Shown: positions 34,568 through 43,367, numbered from the stretch's first letter. The stretch: DNA of 64,000 nucleotides from Streptomyces acidiscabies (GCF_020010905.1 NZ_JAGJBY010000002.1:2790001-2854000), one strand, 5' to 3'. A program made the numbers and translations. Notes: generated by a model not told the origin, from the letters alone.

Positions 34568-34592
34568 CCGGTAGGGGATCCGCTTTCCGACG

Positions 34593-34639
34593 GCAGCATG
34601 CTGCACCCGCGCTCAGAACGGCGGTTGGCAGCATGCTGC
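34593..34639. repeat. Pair of GCAGCATGCTGC palindromes
   Basis: The perfect 12-bp palindrome GCAGCATGCTGC occurs at 34593-34604 and again at 34628-34639, 35 bases apart, just after the CdtB-like gene. It may be a paired regulator site or part of the transcription end. No gene is seen in 34568-34784. Confidence 0.55.
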
Positions 34640-34784
34640 CCTGCGAGGGTGTGACCTGCTCGCCGTACGGGTGTCTCCTGGCCTGACGGGGCTGAAATGC
34701 TGACGGGCTGCAGTGCGCCTTGGCGCGGGAGCGGCCCCTGGCAGCTTACGCAGCCAAATGAGATGACTTCCTAGCCCTCGCGGG

Positions 34785-34862
34785 GGTATCGATCTTGTCT
34801 ATGCTCACCATCGGCGATCTCTTGTTCCCCAAGCACATGTTCAAGAGCGAGAGTTGGACATG
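34785..34862. repeat. Conserved ~75-bp element, copy B (inverted relative to copy A)
   Basis: The minus strand here matches 28131-28207 without gaps (about 55 of 75 bases). On the minus strand it encodes the start of a short open frame (CLGNKRSPMVSIDKIDT) ending at 34746. Whether that is translated is unclear. Confidence 0.5.
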
Positions 34863-34937
34863 AAAGCCCCCCCACGTAATGAGGACACGAGTCCTGGTGT
34901 CGCGGGACCTTCGTGTCATCACAAGGAGCCTACAGAC

Positions 34938-35270
34938 ATGAATTTGAGTAAGCGCCGGTCCACCAGCACATCGAATACTCGGCGCAGCCGCAGGATGCGG
35001 ACAGCTGGTACCACATTCGCCCTCGCCGCTGTCGCCACCGTGGGCGGTGTCGCTGTGGCCACCCCCGCCAGCGCCGCCGTCCTCGGGCAGGTGCCCGCCA
35101 CGGCCTACGGATTCCCCAGTAACATCGAGGCGGCGACCAAAGACCTGGCATTGGCCGTGTGCAAGGCCAATTACCCGGGGACCAAATCGGTCCAATACCT
35201 TGACGGCAGCATCCTCACCGACAGCTCAGGCAATGTGTATGCCCTGGCGCACTACAACTGCATTGGCTGA
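34938..35270 (+). CDS. Small secreted hypothetical protein
   Basis: The 110-residue protein starts at ATG 34938 after AAGGAG. An Arg-rich N-terminus (SNTRRSRRMRTAG) leads into a hydrophobic core and AxA cleavage site near residue 45 (ATPASA), so export by Sec, or less likely Tat, is expected. The mature part is about 65 residues with two Cys (VCKANYPG and HYNCIG) that could form one disulfide. I do not recognise a family. It follows the CdtB-like gene by 370 bases, with its own likely promoter. Confidence 0.7.
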   Translation: MNLSKRRSTSTSNTRRSRRMRTAGTTFALAAVATVGGVAVATPASAAVLGQVPATAYGFPSNIEAATKDLALAVCKANYPGTKSVQYLDGSILTDSSGNVYALAHYNCIG

Positions 35271-35575
35271 TCCGACGCGCACTTGGGCCGACGGAACGAA
35301 TCCGCCGACCGACGGCTACAAGCGGTGCGACAACGGGGTTCTCCGCCTGTAGTCGTGCCCGAAGTTGTCATGCTGTCAGGGGTTCCCGTTGGCCGTGGCG
35401 CCGGAGGCAATGGCGTCCCGGTCGACGAGGACCTCGATCGTTCGGAGGTTGCGGGAGAAGAACCCGGCATCGCTGTCCGCCCTGGTCTTCAACTGCCTTA
35501 CGAGCACCGCGATATGGCTGCGGTTCGTGCTCTCCGAACAGCGTGTCTACGCCGCCACTGCCGGAGTCGACCGGG
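35271..35575. other. Gap with an unassigned minus-strand coding-like fragment
   Basis: On the minus strand, about 35540 down to 35386 gives a coding-like stretch without a start codon (IAVLVRQLKTRADSDAGFFS, then NLRTIEVLVDRDAIASGATA) that ends in TGA and is closed upstream by TAG. It may be the tail of a lost gene. I do not recognise it. Confidence 0.35.
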
Positions 35576-36493
35576 TTAAGCGCTCCGCGCCATACCGGCG
35601 GCGACGAGTCGGCCGGCCTCGGCCGCGGTCCGCCGGAACCAGATGTGCGCGGGGTCGCGGGCGTGCGCGGGATGCCACCACAGGGACTCGACCAACGTCC
35701 CCGTGTGGGAGGGCCAGTCCACGACAGCCGTCCCACTGTCGGCGGGAAACAGGCGGGCGGCTCGTTCGGGGGCCACGCCCACCCGGTCGGTGCCCGCGAT
35801 GAGGTACGGCATCGTGAGGAAGCTCTCGATGGTCAGCTCGACCCGTGGTTCGGTGCCGTGCGCGAACAATTGGCGCCACGCCGGGAAGCCCGTCGCCAGG
35901 AAGGGATACGGCACCACCCAGGGGCGGGCGGCGAGTTCCTCAGGGGCGGGCGGCGTCGGCGTGACGGTGTCGACGGACACGACACACGCCCACCGGTCTT
36001 CGTACAGATCGATGGCCGGGACGTTCGTGAGCACCCCCGGCGGCAGCAGCATCCCGTCGACGACGCGCAGATGTTCCTGGGCGTTCCTGACGAGGTGCGA
36101 GGTGGCGTGCTGGAACCGCAGCCGCACCTCCGGTGCCGCGTCACGCACGAGAGCGGCGAGGGTGCGCCCGAAGGTCGCCAGTTGGATGTCGGTCACCACC
36201 AGGCTGAACTCCCGCCGGGCGCGGGCGGGTTCGAAGACCGAACGGGCTTGGAAGACCCGGTCGGCCGAGCCGAGCGCCTGTACGGCATGCTCAGCCAGGC
36301 TCTCTCCCAGCGGGGTGAGCTCGTAGGCGTTCCCCATCCGGGTGAGCAGTTCGTCACCGAAGTGCCGTCGCAGCCGGGCCAGCGCCGCGCTCACGGTCGG
36401 CTGACTCAGACCGAGCCGCCGCGCCGCCCGGCTCACGCTCCGCTCCTGCAGCAGCGCCTCCAACGGCACCAGCAGGTTCAGGTCCAGCCCCAT
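35576..36493 (-). CDS. LysR-family regulator (NahR/NodD-like)
   Basis: The 305-residue protein has the LysR helix-turn-helix (LNLLVPLEALLQERSVSRAA, GLSQPTVSAALARLRRHF, residues about 4-65) and an effector domain. By eye it is nearest the NahR/NodD/LinR group that responds to aromatic acids or flavonoids. It lies 24 bases after the SDR gene at 36518 on the same strand and is probably cotranscribed with it. About 60 bases of its 3' end are duplicated at 28245-28305. Confidence 0.85.
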   Translation of the reverse strand: MGLDLNLLVPLEALLQERSVSRAARRLGLSQPTVSAALARLRRHFGDELLTRMGNAYELTPLGESLAEHAVQALGSADRVFQARSVFEPARARREFSLVVTDIQLATFGRTLAALVRDAAPEVRLRFQHATSHLVRNAQEHLRVVDGMLLPPGVLTNVPAIDLYEDRWACVVSVDTVTPTPPAPEELAARPWVVPYPFLATGFPAWRQLFAHGTEPRVELTIESFLTMPYLIAGTDRVGVAPERAARLFPADSGTAVVDWPSHTGTLVESLWWHPAHARDPAHIWFRRTAAEAGRLVAAGMARSA

Positions 36494-36517
36494 GACGCCA
36501 GGCCTCCACCGAGCTTC

Positions 36518-37264
36518 TCAGCGACGTGTGCTGCCGCCGTCCGCGACAACGATCTGCCCTGTGATGAACGCGGCGTCCTCGGAGGCGAGGAACGCCACGA
36601 CGCCCGAGACGTCGTCCGGCATCTGCACCCGCTGGATGTTCTGCCCCTGCACAGCCTGTTCGAAGAAGGCCTCGCTGGTGTTCTCCAGGGCCGCGGCGGT
36701 CCGGACCAGACCCGCGGCGACGCCGTTGACGGTGATGTTGTGCGCGGCGAGGTTGGCGGCCAGGACGGAGGTGAGGCCGTTCAGCGCGCCCTTGGCGGAG
36801 ACGTAGGAGACGAAGGGCGGCGGCGCGGTCCAGTAGCTCGACGAGGTGATGTTGATGATCCGTCCCGCCCCGGACTTCTTCAGGTCCGGCAGGAACGCCC
36901 TGGAGGCCAGGAAGGGGCCGTCCACGTTGACGGCGAAGGTGCGACGCCAGTCTTCGTAGGTCACATGGTCGAAGTCGGCCAGCAGCACCACGGCCGCGTT
37001 GTTCACCAGGATGTCGACGGAGCCCAACTCGCTGCGGACCTTCGCGGCGAACCCGTTGATCGCCTCCTCGTCCGAGATGTCGACCGTGTCGCTGAAGAAC
37101 CGGCGGCCGGTCTCCGTGACCAGTTCCCGCGTCTCGTCCGCCGCGTTGACGTCCGGGACGGCGATGTCCGCTCCCTCCGCCGCGAGTCTCCGGGCGATCT
37201 CCTGCCCGATGCCGGAACTGCCTCCGGTCACAACGGCGGTCCTGCCCACCAGTCGTCCAGCCAT
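36518..37264 (-). CDS. Short-chain dehydrogenase/reductase under an IclR-type operator
   Basis: The 248-residue classical SDR has TGGSSGIG, VNNAAVVLLAD (NNAA form), Ser in NITSSSYW, YVSAK catalytic pair and the terminal FITGQIVVADGGSTRR. It is the intact relative of the decayed SDR at 23248-23760. IclR-type operator site 5 lies about 125 bases upstream at 37387, so it is probably a member of the same regulon as the aromatic cluster. Its LysR neighbour follows on the same strand. Substrate unknown. Confidence 0.84.
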   Translation of the reverse strand: MAGRLVGRTAVVTGGSSGIGQEIARRLAAEGADIAVPDVNAADETRELVTETGRRFFSDTVDISDEEAINGFAAKVRSELGSVDILVNNAAVVLLADFDHVTYEDWRRTFAVNVDGPFLASRAFLPDLKKSGAGRIINITSSSYWTAPPPFVSYVSAKGALNGLTSVLAANLAAHNITVNGVAAGLVRTAAALENTSEAFFEQAVQGQNIQRVQMPDDVSGVVAFLASEDAAFITGQIVVADGGSTRR

Positions 37265-37386
37265 GGCTCATGTCTCCTCGGTCGGCGTCGAACACAGCCG
37301 GAGCGGGCGCCGCCCCGTGGGGCGCCCGGTGCCGCAAGGTCCTCACCCTTGATCTTGGTGCGTCGAGGCCGCGGGCGAGTACGGCT

Positions 37387-37403
37387 TGTCCGTTCAATGA
37401 ACA
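37387..37403. promoter_or_regulatory. IclR-type operator candidate, site 5
   Basis: TGTCCGTTCAATGAACA, on the minus strand TGTTCATTGAACGGACA, is one of the best matches to the consensus (identical to site 1 except at two positions). It is upstream of the SDR gene at 36518-37264. Confidence 0.72.
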
Positions 37404-37417
37404 CCCACCCGCGACGC

Positions 37418-38490
37418 TCACGAGAAAGCCGCGACGGCCGTCTCATCGGTAGGGAGGCAGGTAGGTGATGTCGATCGGGGAACGTCGATGACGACGCCGG
37501 AACGGATGAGGGTCTCTGTCTCCTCGGCGGTCTCGCCGCTCTCCGCCCGCAGTTCGACGGAGTGTTCGCCGAGACCGGGCGGCATGAAGTACGTGTCCAC
37601 TGTGGTGCGGGCGAAGTCCGTGAGCTGGTCGTTGGTGACGAAGCGGCGCCCGTCCGTGGCGGTGAACGTGCCGAGGAGGTGTCCGGCGTGCAGTCCAGGG
37701 TCCGTCGCCACTTCCGACGCGCGCCGCGCCGGCACTGCCGGAACGCCCGCGGCAGTGAGCTTCGCGACCGCGCTCTCGCGGGTGCATGACGCGAGCACCC
37801 GGGATATCACCGTCACCGGGTCCGATCGCAGTGCCGTGTCGTCCAGGTCGATCCGGCCGCGCGCCATGTCTCGGGTTCCAAGACCGCTGTCCGCAGGCGT
37901 ACATGACCGTCGCTCACGGGACAGAAGCGGTCCGTGGGCCCCGGCCCAGCGTAGTCCCGCCCGCCCCACCGGCCCGCCGGGCGATCCGCGTACTCGACGA
38001 GGTCCGCCGACTGAAGGAACACGGACGTCGTCGCGAGTGAGGTCGACAGGTGCTGTCCCTCCCCGGTCATTGCCCGGTGTAGATACCGAGCACCGAGGCG
38101 AGCGTCCCGCACACTCCGGTCGTCATGTCGTTCGGCCGTTCGCCGTACGCCGTACGCCGTACGCCGTCACCAAAACCGTGACGATGTCCTTCGTGTCCTT
38201 GGCTAGGTCCTCATGCCTCGTGCCGAGTCGCCGTGTGACACCGAGTCGAAAGTTGTCGACGATCACATCGCAGGGGGTGAGAAGCCGATAGAGCGCCTGC
38301 TTTCCGCCCTCGCCGGACAGGTCGATCGCGGGCGACCGGTAAACCCGGTTGAGGCTGAAGCCCTGCATGCGCCACGGATCACCGACCAGCGGTTCGACCT
38401 TGATGACGTCGAACCCCAGCTCGGCCAGCAGACGACCGACGTAGGGCCAGGCGACATAGGCGCCTGAGACGGCGGCCCCTTAGCCGGCCA
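37418..38490 (-). pseudogene. Broken CaiB/BaiF (class III) CoA-transferase
   Basis: Several minus-strand frames together give a class III CoA-transferase. The N-terminal part includes GFSLNRVYRSPAIDLSGEGG and CDVIVDNFRLGV. The middle part includes MTGEGQHLSTSLATT, and the C-terminal part includes LTAAGVPAVPARRASEV and LGTFTATDGRRFV. The frame breaks at a heptanucleotide repeat (38141-38168), part of the centre including the region after VTAYG is missing, and further shifts occur near 38080 and 37900. It would have transferred CoA between organic acids but cannot now do so. Confidence 0.82.
38141..38168. repeat. Heptanucleotide tandem repeat CGCCGTA x4
   Basis: Four 7-bp units (the last ending in C rather than A) lie inside the CoA-transferase pseudogene where the reading frame is lost. 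Seven is not a multiple of three, so each gained or lost unit shifts the frame. Confidence 0.85.
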
Positions 38491-38814
38491 GCGCTCCGAG
38501 TCGCTCCGCGCCCCGCAGGGCACGCCTTAGCCCGGTGGGCCCCGGACACCCCGGCTCACCGGGTCGGCCGGGGCACCACGATGCATGTCAGCCTGGCCGC
38601 CGAGCCGGTCACGGTGGAAGGGGCGGTCACCGCACTGGTCGTCGAGCACGGCGCGGTGCAGGTGGTGTGAGTGCTGGACGGGGCCCGATCGGTGATCGGG
38701 GTCGAACCGGTGACCGTGTCCTTGCTGGACTGATGGTCGGCCCCCTATGCGCCCATCAGGGCCGACGACACCCCTAGAAGCCCAGGCCGGCCCTGGCGCG
38801 ACGCCGCAGCGAGC
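38491..38814. other. Gap without a recognisable gene
   Basis: One plus-strand frame gives a coding-like stretch (RVGRGTTMHVSLAAEPVTVE, then a stop, then VLDGARSVIGVEPVTVSLLD) that could be the eroded C-terminus of a transposase, but the match is too weak to name. Nothing else was seen. Confidence 0.3.
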
Positions 38815-39732
38815 CTACCCGTGGCGGGGCTCGTGTTCGCCCGGCTCTCCCCGTTGCGGCTGAGCAGTACCCTTTCCGGCAGCGATGGGGTGAGTGGTGG
38901 ACTGGGCGTACCAGCTGGCCAGGATGCGTAGTCTTCCAAGGTCGTCGTCGGTTTTGCCGGCATAGACGAAGAGGATCTGGTCGGGGTCGCCCGGCAGGGA
39001 GAGGGCTTCGTAGGTGATGTCGAGGCGGCCGACGACGGGATGGTTGAACCGTTTGCTGCCCCAGGTGCGTTCGACCACGGTCCGCTCGGCCCACCAGGTG
39101 CGGAACTCGGGGGATGCGGAGCGCAGTTCGGCGACGAATTCGGCGATCTGCGGGTCGTCCGGGTTACGGCCGGCCTCCGCACGCAGCACGCCGACGACCT
39201 CGGAGGTGATCTGCGCCCAGTCGAGGTACAGGGAGCGGGCGGCGGGGTCGAGGAGCAGCCAGCGCAGCAGGTTGCGCTCGCCGGGCGGGCGGTGGTTGAA
39301 CGGGGTGAACAGGGCGTCGAGAAGGTCGTTGGAGGCCAGGACCTCGTTGCGGCGGCCGAGGACGAAGGCGGGCTGGTCGTGCAGCCCGTTCAGCATACGC
39401 AGCAGAGCGGGCCGCACCTGCTGGGGCGGCGCCGGTTCAACGCTGCGGCGGGGCTGGGGGCGCAGCAGGTCACGCAGGTACTGGGTCTCGGCCTGCGTCA
39501 GTCGTAGGGCCTCGGCGATGGACAGGATGACGCCTTCGGAGGCGCTGGTGAGGCGTCCCTGTTCCAGGCGTGTGTAGTAGTCCACGCTGACCCCGGCGAG
39601 CTGCGCGACCTCTTCGCGGCGCAGGCCGGGTACCCGTCGGCCCGGGTAGTTCGCCAGGCCGACTTCGGAGGGACGGACCGCGTCGCGCCGGGCGCGCAGA
39701 AACTTCTTGATCTCCTCGGCATTGTTCGCCAT
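38815..39732 (-). CDS. XRE-type regulator with MmyB-like ligand-binding domain
   Basis: The 305-residue protein has a helix-turn-helix (RVPGLRREEVAQLAGVSVDY, then YTRLEQGR, residues about 30-60) followed by the MmyB-like PAS-fold domain (ALLRMLNGLHDQPAFVLGRR, FNHPVVGRLDITYEAL, LPGDPDQILFVYAG). This is a very common streptomycete layout and the ligand domain is thought to bind fatty acid-like molecules. It is divergent from the SDR gene at 40017, its most likely target. Confidence 0.88.
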   Translation of the reverse strand: MANNAEEIKKFLRARRDAVRPSEVGLANYPGRRVPGLRREEVAQLAGVSVDYYTRLEQGRLTSASEGVILSIAEALRLTQAETQYLRDLLRPQPRRSVEPAPPQQVRPALLRMLNGLHDQPAFVLGRRNEVLASNDLLDALFTPFNHRPPGERNLLRWLLLDPAARSLYLDWAQITSEVVGVLRAEAGRNPDDPQIAEFVAELRSASPEFRTWWAERTVVERTWGSKRFNHPVVGRLDITYEALSLPGDPDQILFVYAGKTDDDLGRLRILASWYAQSTTHPIAAGKGTAQPQRGEPGEHEPRHG

Positions 39733-40016
39733 GTCCGCCAGTGTTCCCCGGGTCGCAGCGGGGATCCACGGGCGTGAGGGGGAAGGTTTTTCCCCGGCAG
39801 CAATGGCCCCCGTTCACGGCTTGGTCCGCCGCCTCACGGCGTGCATCGTTGGTTGGGCGGCCATCGCAGCGACCTTGAGAGGTTCGCGGCCCGCCTGCCG
39901 TGTGCGTGACACAGGCCGGGCGGGTGTCGCTTTCCCCCGTACATAGCACCCCCTTCGCTGTCACATCTGGTGATCGCCGTGGGAGAAGTGCGCCCGTTCT
40001 GAGGAAGATCCGCATC

Positions 40017-40871
40017 GTGACTGTTCAGCAGAAGGTCTGGTTCATCACCGGATGCTCGACCGGCTTCGGCCGTGCTCTGGCCCAGGAGGTCCTCGCCGCC
40101 GGCCACAAGGCGGTCGTCACCGCCCGCGACGTCGCCCAGGTCCAGGATCTCGTCGAGGGCAATGACCAGGCGCTCGCCCTGCCCCTCGACGTCACCGACG
40201 GCGCGCAGGTCAGGGAGACCGTCGAGGCTGCGGAGAAACACTTCGGCGGCATCGATGTGCTGGTCAACAATGCCGGCATCGGCTACTTCGCCGCCGTGGA
40301 GGAGAGCACCGACGACGAGATCCGCCGGATCTTCGACATCAACGTCTTCGGCCTGTCCGACGTCATCCGCGCCGTCCTGCCCGGTATGCGCGATCGCCGC
40401 TCGGGAACGGTCGTGAACTTCTCCTCCATCGGAGGACTCCGCGCCTTTCCGGCTGTCGGCTACTACGCCGCCACCAAGTTCGCCGTCGAGGGCCTGACCG
40501 ACGCCCTGCGCCAGGAGGTCGCCTCGCTGGGCATCACCACGCTGCTCGTCGAGCCCGGCCCCTTCCGCACCGACTGGGCCGGCCGGTCCGCCAACGAGAC
40601 GCTGCCCGAGCGGGAGATCGCCGACTACGCCGACACGGTCGGCGCGCAGCGCGCGGTGTTCCGCGCGGACACCGGCAAGGAGCCCGGCGACCCCCACGCC
40701 GCCGCCCGGGCGATCATCACCGCCCTCGCCTCCGACACCCACCCCCAGCGCCTGCTGCTGGGCGCTCCGGCGTACGGCATGGCGATCGAGCAGTTGGAGT
40801 CCATGCTCGCCGAGATCCGCGCGAACGAGGCGCTGACGAAGTCGGCCGACTTCCACGCCTCCGCCGGCTGA
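40017..40871 (+). CDS. Short-chain dehydrogenase/reductase opposite an XRE/MmyB regulator
   Basis: The 284-residue SDR starts with GTG at 40017 after GAGGAAG. It has TGCSTGFG, VLVNNAGIGYF, NFSSIGG and the YYAATK catalytic pair. Its N-terminus and overall layout match the SDR at 25316-26140, indicating a duplication. The divergent MmyB-type regulator probably controls it, an arrangement seen often in Streptomyces. The 284-base gap 39733-40016 should hold both promoters; no clear dyad was found in it. Substrate unknown. Confidence 0.84.
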   Translation: MTVQQKVWFITGCSTGFGRALAQEVLAAGHKAVVTARDVAQVQDLVEGNDQALALPLDVTDGAQVRETVEAAEKHFGGIDVLVNNAGIGYFAAVEESTDDEIRRIFDINVFGLSDVIRAVLPGMRDRRSGTVVNFSSIGGLRAFPAVGYYAATKFAVEGLTDALRQEVASLGITTLLVEPGPFRTDWAGRSANETLPEREIADYADTVGAQRAVFRADTGKEPGDPHAAARAIITALASDTHPQRLLLGAPAYGMAIEQLESMLAEIRANEALTKSADFHASAG

Positions 40872-40929
40872 CCTCGAAATCGGGCGGGCCGGCCGGTGAC
40901 GACGCCGCACAGCCTGTCGCCGGCCTCGG

Positions 40930-41050
40930 CCTCACCCACGGCCCAGGGAACGCTGGTACCGCACACGGTTCTTCGACGACCTGACCTACCAGCCCGACGC
41001 GATCACGGACGCCGATGTGGACTTCTGCGCGCGCACCGTCCGACCAGTGC
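40930..41050 (+). pseudogene. Alpha/beta-hydrolase fragment
   Basis: A short plus-strand stretch reads RWYRTRFFDDLTYQPDAITD followed by ADVDFCARTV. This resembles an internal lid-region segment of epoxide hydrolase/haloalkane dehalogenase-type alpha/beta hydrolases. No start, nucleophile or histidine region is present. Confidence 0.5.
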
Positions 41051-41073
41051 GCACGGCAAGGAGGAAGCCACCT

Positions 41074-41730
41074 TGGCAGACAGCCACGAACCCCACTTCC
41101 AAGGCCGCGTCAGCGCCATCACCGCGCCTCCTCCACATCGGCGCGACCACCGTCCGCGTCGTCCCAGCCGCCCACAACGCCGATGTCACCCACCCAGACG
41201 ACGTCGAGGGTCTATAGGTTTCACCGCCAGTGAGTACGGCCCTGCCAGCCACCTGGTCAGCAACGCAGGCCCGATGCTGTTTCTCCAAGTGGTCCGACCG
41301 TGCAGTCGACGACTGGGACAAGATGATCGACACCAACCTCCGTGGCTTCCCGCACGCCGGCAGCGCCGTCCTGCCCGGAATGATCGCCCGCCGGTCGGGC
41401 CACATCGTCAACCTCAGCGCGGTGCCGGCATCCGCGTCGGGGACGTCGGCGGCGTCCACAGTGCCACCAGGTTCTTCATCCGCGACATGACCGAGAGCCT
41501 CCGCCAGGAGGTCGGCACCGTCCACGGCATCCGGGTCTCCTTGATCAGCCCCGGTGTCAACGACACCGGCTGGGCTGACGGGGTCTGCAACGCCGAGGGG
41601 GACAAAAAGCCCAGGGCCGCAGCGGGTGCCATCCGCCCGGACCGCGTGGCCGACGCCGTTCTACGCCCTCGGCCAGCCCACCGACGTCACCGTCAACGGC
41701 CTCGTCATCCACCCCACCCGCCAGGACTGA
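41074..41730 (+). pseudogene. Frameshifted short-chain dehydrogenase
   Basis: SDR segments appear in order but in different frames: LVSNAGPMLFLQV, VDDWDKMIDTNLRGFPHAGS, AVLPGMIARRSGHIVNLSAV, then RFFIRDMTESLRQEVG, IRVSLISPGVNDTGWADG and, after another shift, TDVTVNGLVIHPTRQD to the stop. At least three frameshifts and loss of the N-terminal cofactor motif make it inactive. Confidence 0.8.
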
Positions 41731-41806
41731 TACCCCCACCCCCGGCCCCATGGTCGGCGATCGGCAGCACCGGCCAGCAACCAGCCCACGAAAAGGAGCA
41801 CCTCTC

Positions 41807-42610
41807 ATGAGCAGCATCACCTCCCACCGCCCGCTCGCCCTGGTGACCGGGGCCTCCGCGGGCATCGGCCACGAACTCGCGAAACTGTTCGCCATCAACG
41901 GGTTCGACCTGATCGCCACCGGCCGTGGTGAGCACACAGACCAGGCAGCGGCCGACCTCGCGCGGCACGGCGTCCACGTCACACCCGTGCGCGCCGACCT
42001 CTCCCGGAGCGAGGGCGTAGAGGCGGTGTGGCGGGCAGTGCAGGCGACCGGCCGACCGCTCGACGCCGCGGTCCTCAACGCCGGCCGGAGCATCGGCGGG
42101 GCCTTCCTCGACACCGACCTCGACGACGAACTCTCCCTGATCCAGCTGAACGTGGCCTCCGTCGTCCACCTGGCCAAGTACGTCGCCCGGCACATGGCCG
42201 GCAACAGCCGCGGCCGCATCCTGATCACCTCGTCGCTGTCGGCGACCCTCCCCACCCCCTACGAGACCGTGTACGGGCCCTCCCGCGCCTTCACCCGTAT
42301 GTTCGCCCTCGGACTGCGCGAGGAACTCAAGGAACACGGCGTCAGTGTCACCTGCCTCATGCCCGGAGCCACCGACAGCGACTTCCACGCCAGCGCCGGC
42401 ATGAACAACACCGCCTTCGGCCCCGGCATGAAGAAGAACAGCCGCAAAGAAGTCGCCCGCCAAGGTTTCCTCGCCCTGATGAACGGACGTGCCGAGGTCG
42501 TCGGCGGCGACACCGCCACCAAGCGCACCGCCATCGAACACCGCTTCCTGCCCGAGACCTACAAGGCCGCCCGCCACGCCACCAAGGCCAAGCCGCGCCC
42601 TGAGCACTAG
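41807..42610 (+). CDS. Short-chain dehydrogenase/reductase
   Basis: The 267-residue SDR has LVTGASAGIGHELAKLFA, LNAGRSIGG, ITSSLSATLP and the catalytic pair in YGPSRAF, where the usual Lys position is Arg. Classical SDRs need Tyr-x-x-x-Lys, so this Tyr-x-x-x-Arg variant may have altered activity. It starts at ATG 41807 after AAAAGGAG, directly downstream of the decayed SDR. Substrate unknown. Confidence 0.82.
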   Translation: MSSITSHRPLALVTGASAGIGHELAKLFAINGFDLIATGRGEHTDQAAADLARHGVHVTPVRADLSRSEGVEAVWRAVQATGRPLDAAVLNAGRSIGGAFLDTDLDDELSLIQLNVASVVHLAKYVARHMAGNSRGRILITSSLSATLPTPYETVYGPSRAFTRMFALGLREELKEHGVSVTCLMPGATDSDFHASAGMNNTAFGPGMKKNSRKEVARQGFLALMNGRAEVVGGDTATKRTAIEHRFLPETYKAARHATKAKPRPEH

Positions 42611-43012
42611 CCACAGCTAGGCAACCGTCACGTTTCAGGGCCCGGGGTGGCTCGCAGTCGGGTTCGCGAAACGCTTCCTGGTACCCGTCCCGTTCTCCCG
42701 GTTACGCCACCGGCTCGCGGGTCCCGTCGGCGCGCTGAGCGCGAACCGGAGCATGGGAACGGACCAGCGGCGCGAACGAGACATCGTCCAGTGCTCTGCC
42801 GGGGGCTGTACGTTCTCCAGCTTTACAGACCCGGTGGGTGCCGACGGTCCACCAGGGCAGCCACATCTCACCGGCAGCGACGGTGTTCGGCAGCAGCGGA
42901 CCCCTGTGTCTTCCGCGACGGTGACGTCATTGGTGATGCAGCGGTCGTACCCACCTTCCAGCGGACGCGATAGCCCACCCTATGGAGGCGGACAGCCTCG
43001 TCCTGACGCCAT
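42611..43012. other. Gap without a recognisable gene
   Basis: Short open frames on both strands lack ribosome sites and family similarity. It is flanked on the right by the decayed aldehyde dehydrogenase promoter and may itself be degraded coding sequence. Confidence 0.3.
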
Positions 43013-43029
43013 TGTTCGATGAACGGACA
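43013..43029. promoter_or_regulatory. IclR-type operator candidate, site 6
   Basis: TGTTCGATGAACGGACA is identical over all 17 bases to site 1 at 9559-9575. It sits at the same place relative to the decayed aldehyde dehydrogenase copy as site 1 does to the intact gene. Confidence 0.72.
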
Positions 43030-43089
43030 GACGGCTTAAGGACAGGGCGTCGGCGAAAGAGAGTTCGCTCAGCGGAGGTGAGGCACCAC

Positions 43090-43367
43090 ATGCCAACGTC
43101 ACGGCCATCGACGGCTGCTGCTTCGCGACGACCGAGGCCCGTGACCGGTGAACCGGTCACGCCCGTCGTCGGGTGGAACCGGCGGCCGTCCCACTCGGCG
43201 AGCACCACGAAGACATCGTGACCACGAAAAGCCGCGAGGTGGGCGCCGCGCTGCTTTGGCGGGTCTTCAACGTGCACGTCGCCGAGGCCATGCTCCCCGA
43301 ATCTCCCCCCAAGGGCGAGCCGATCGATGTCATCGGCGGGACACGGAGCGAGATCGCTTCAACATAG
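43090..43367 (+). pseudogene. Decayed 5' part of an aldehyde dehydrogenase gene
   Basis: After GGAGGTGAGGC and an ATG at 43090, fragments match the intact enzyme at 9666-11156. TTEA and VTGEPVTPVV correspond to residues near 35-50, and LGEHHEDIVTTKSREVGAAL and FNVHVAEAML correspond to LGERTEEIVATMSREMGATL and FNVHVAKGML. Intervening sequence is deleted and frames change; the catalytic half is absent. The upstream bases, including the operator, also match 9550-9660. Confidence 0.85.

Noticed and set aside
38141..38168. Possible CRISPR-like short repeats
   Set aside because: The units are seven bases long, directly adjacent and without spacers, so this is a simple tandem repeat.
42635..42871. 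Minus-strand open frame of 78 codons
   Set aside because: It has no recognisable family, no ribosome site and lies in a region next to decayed genes.
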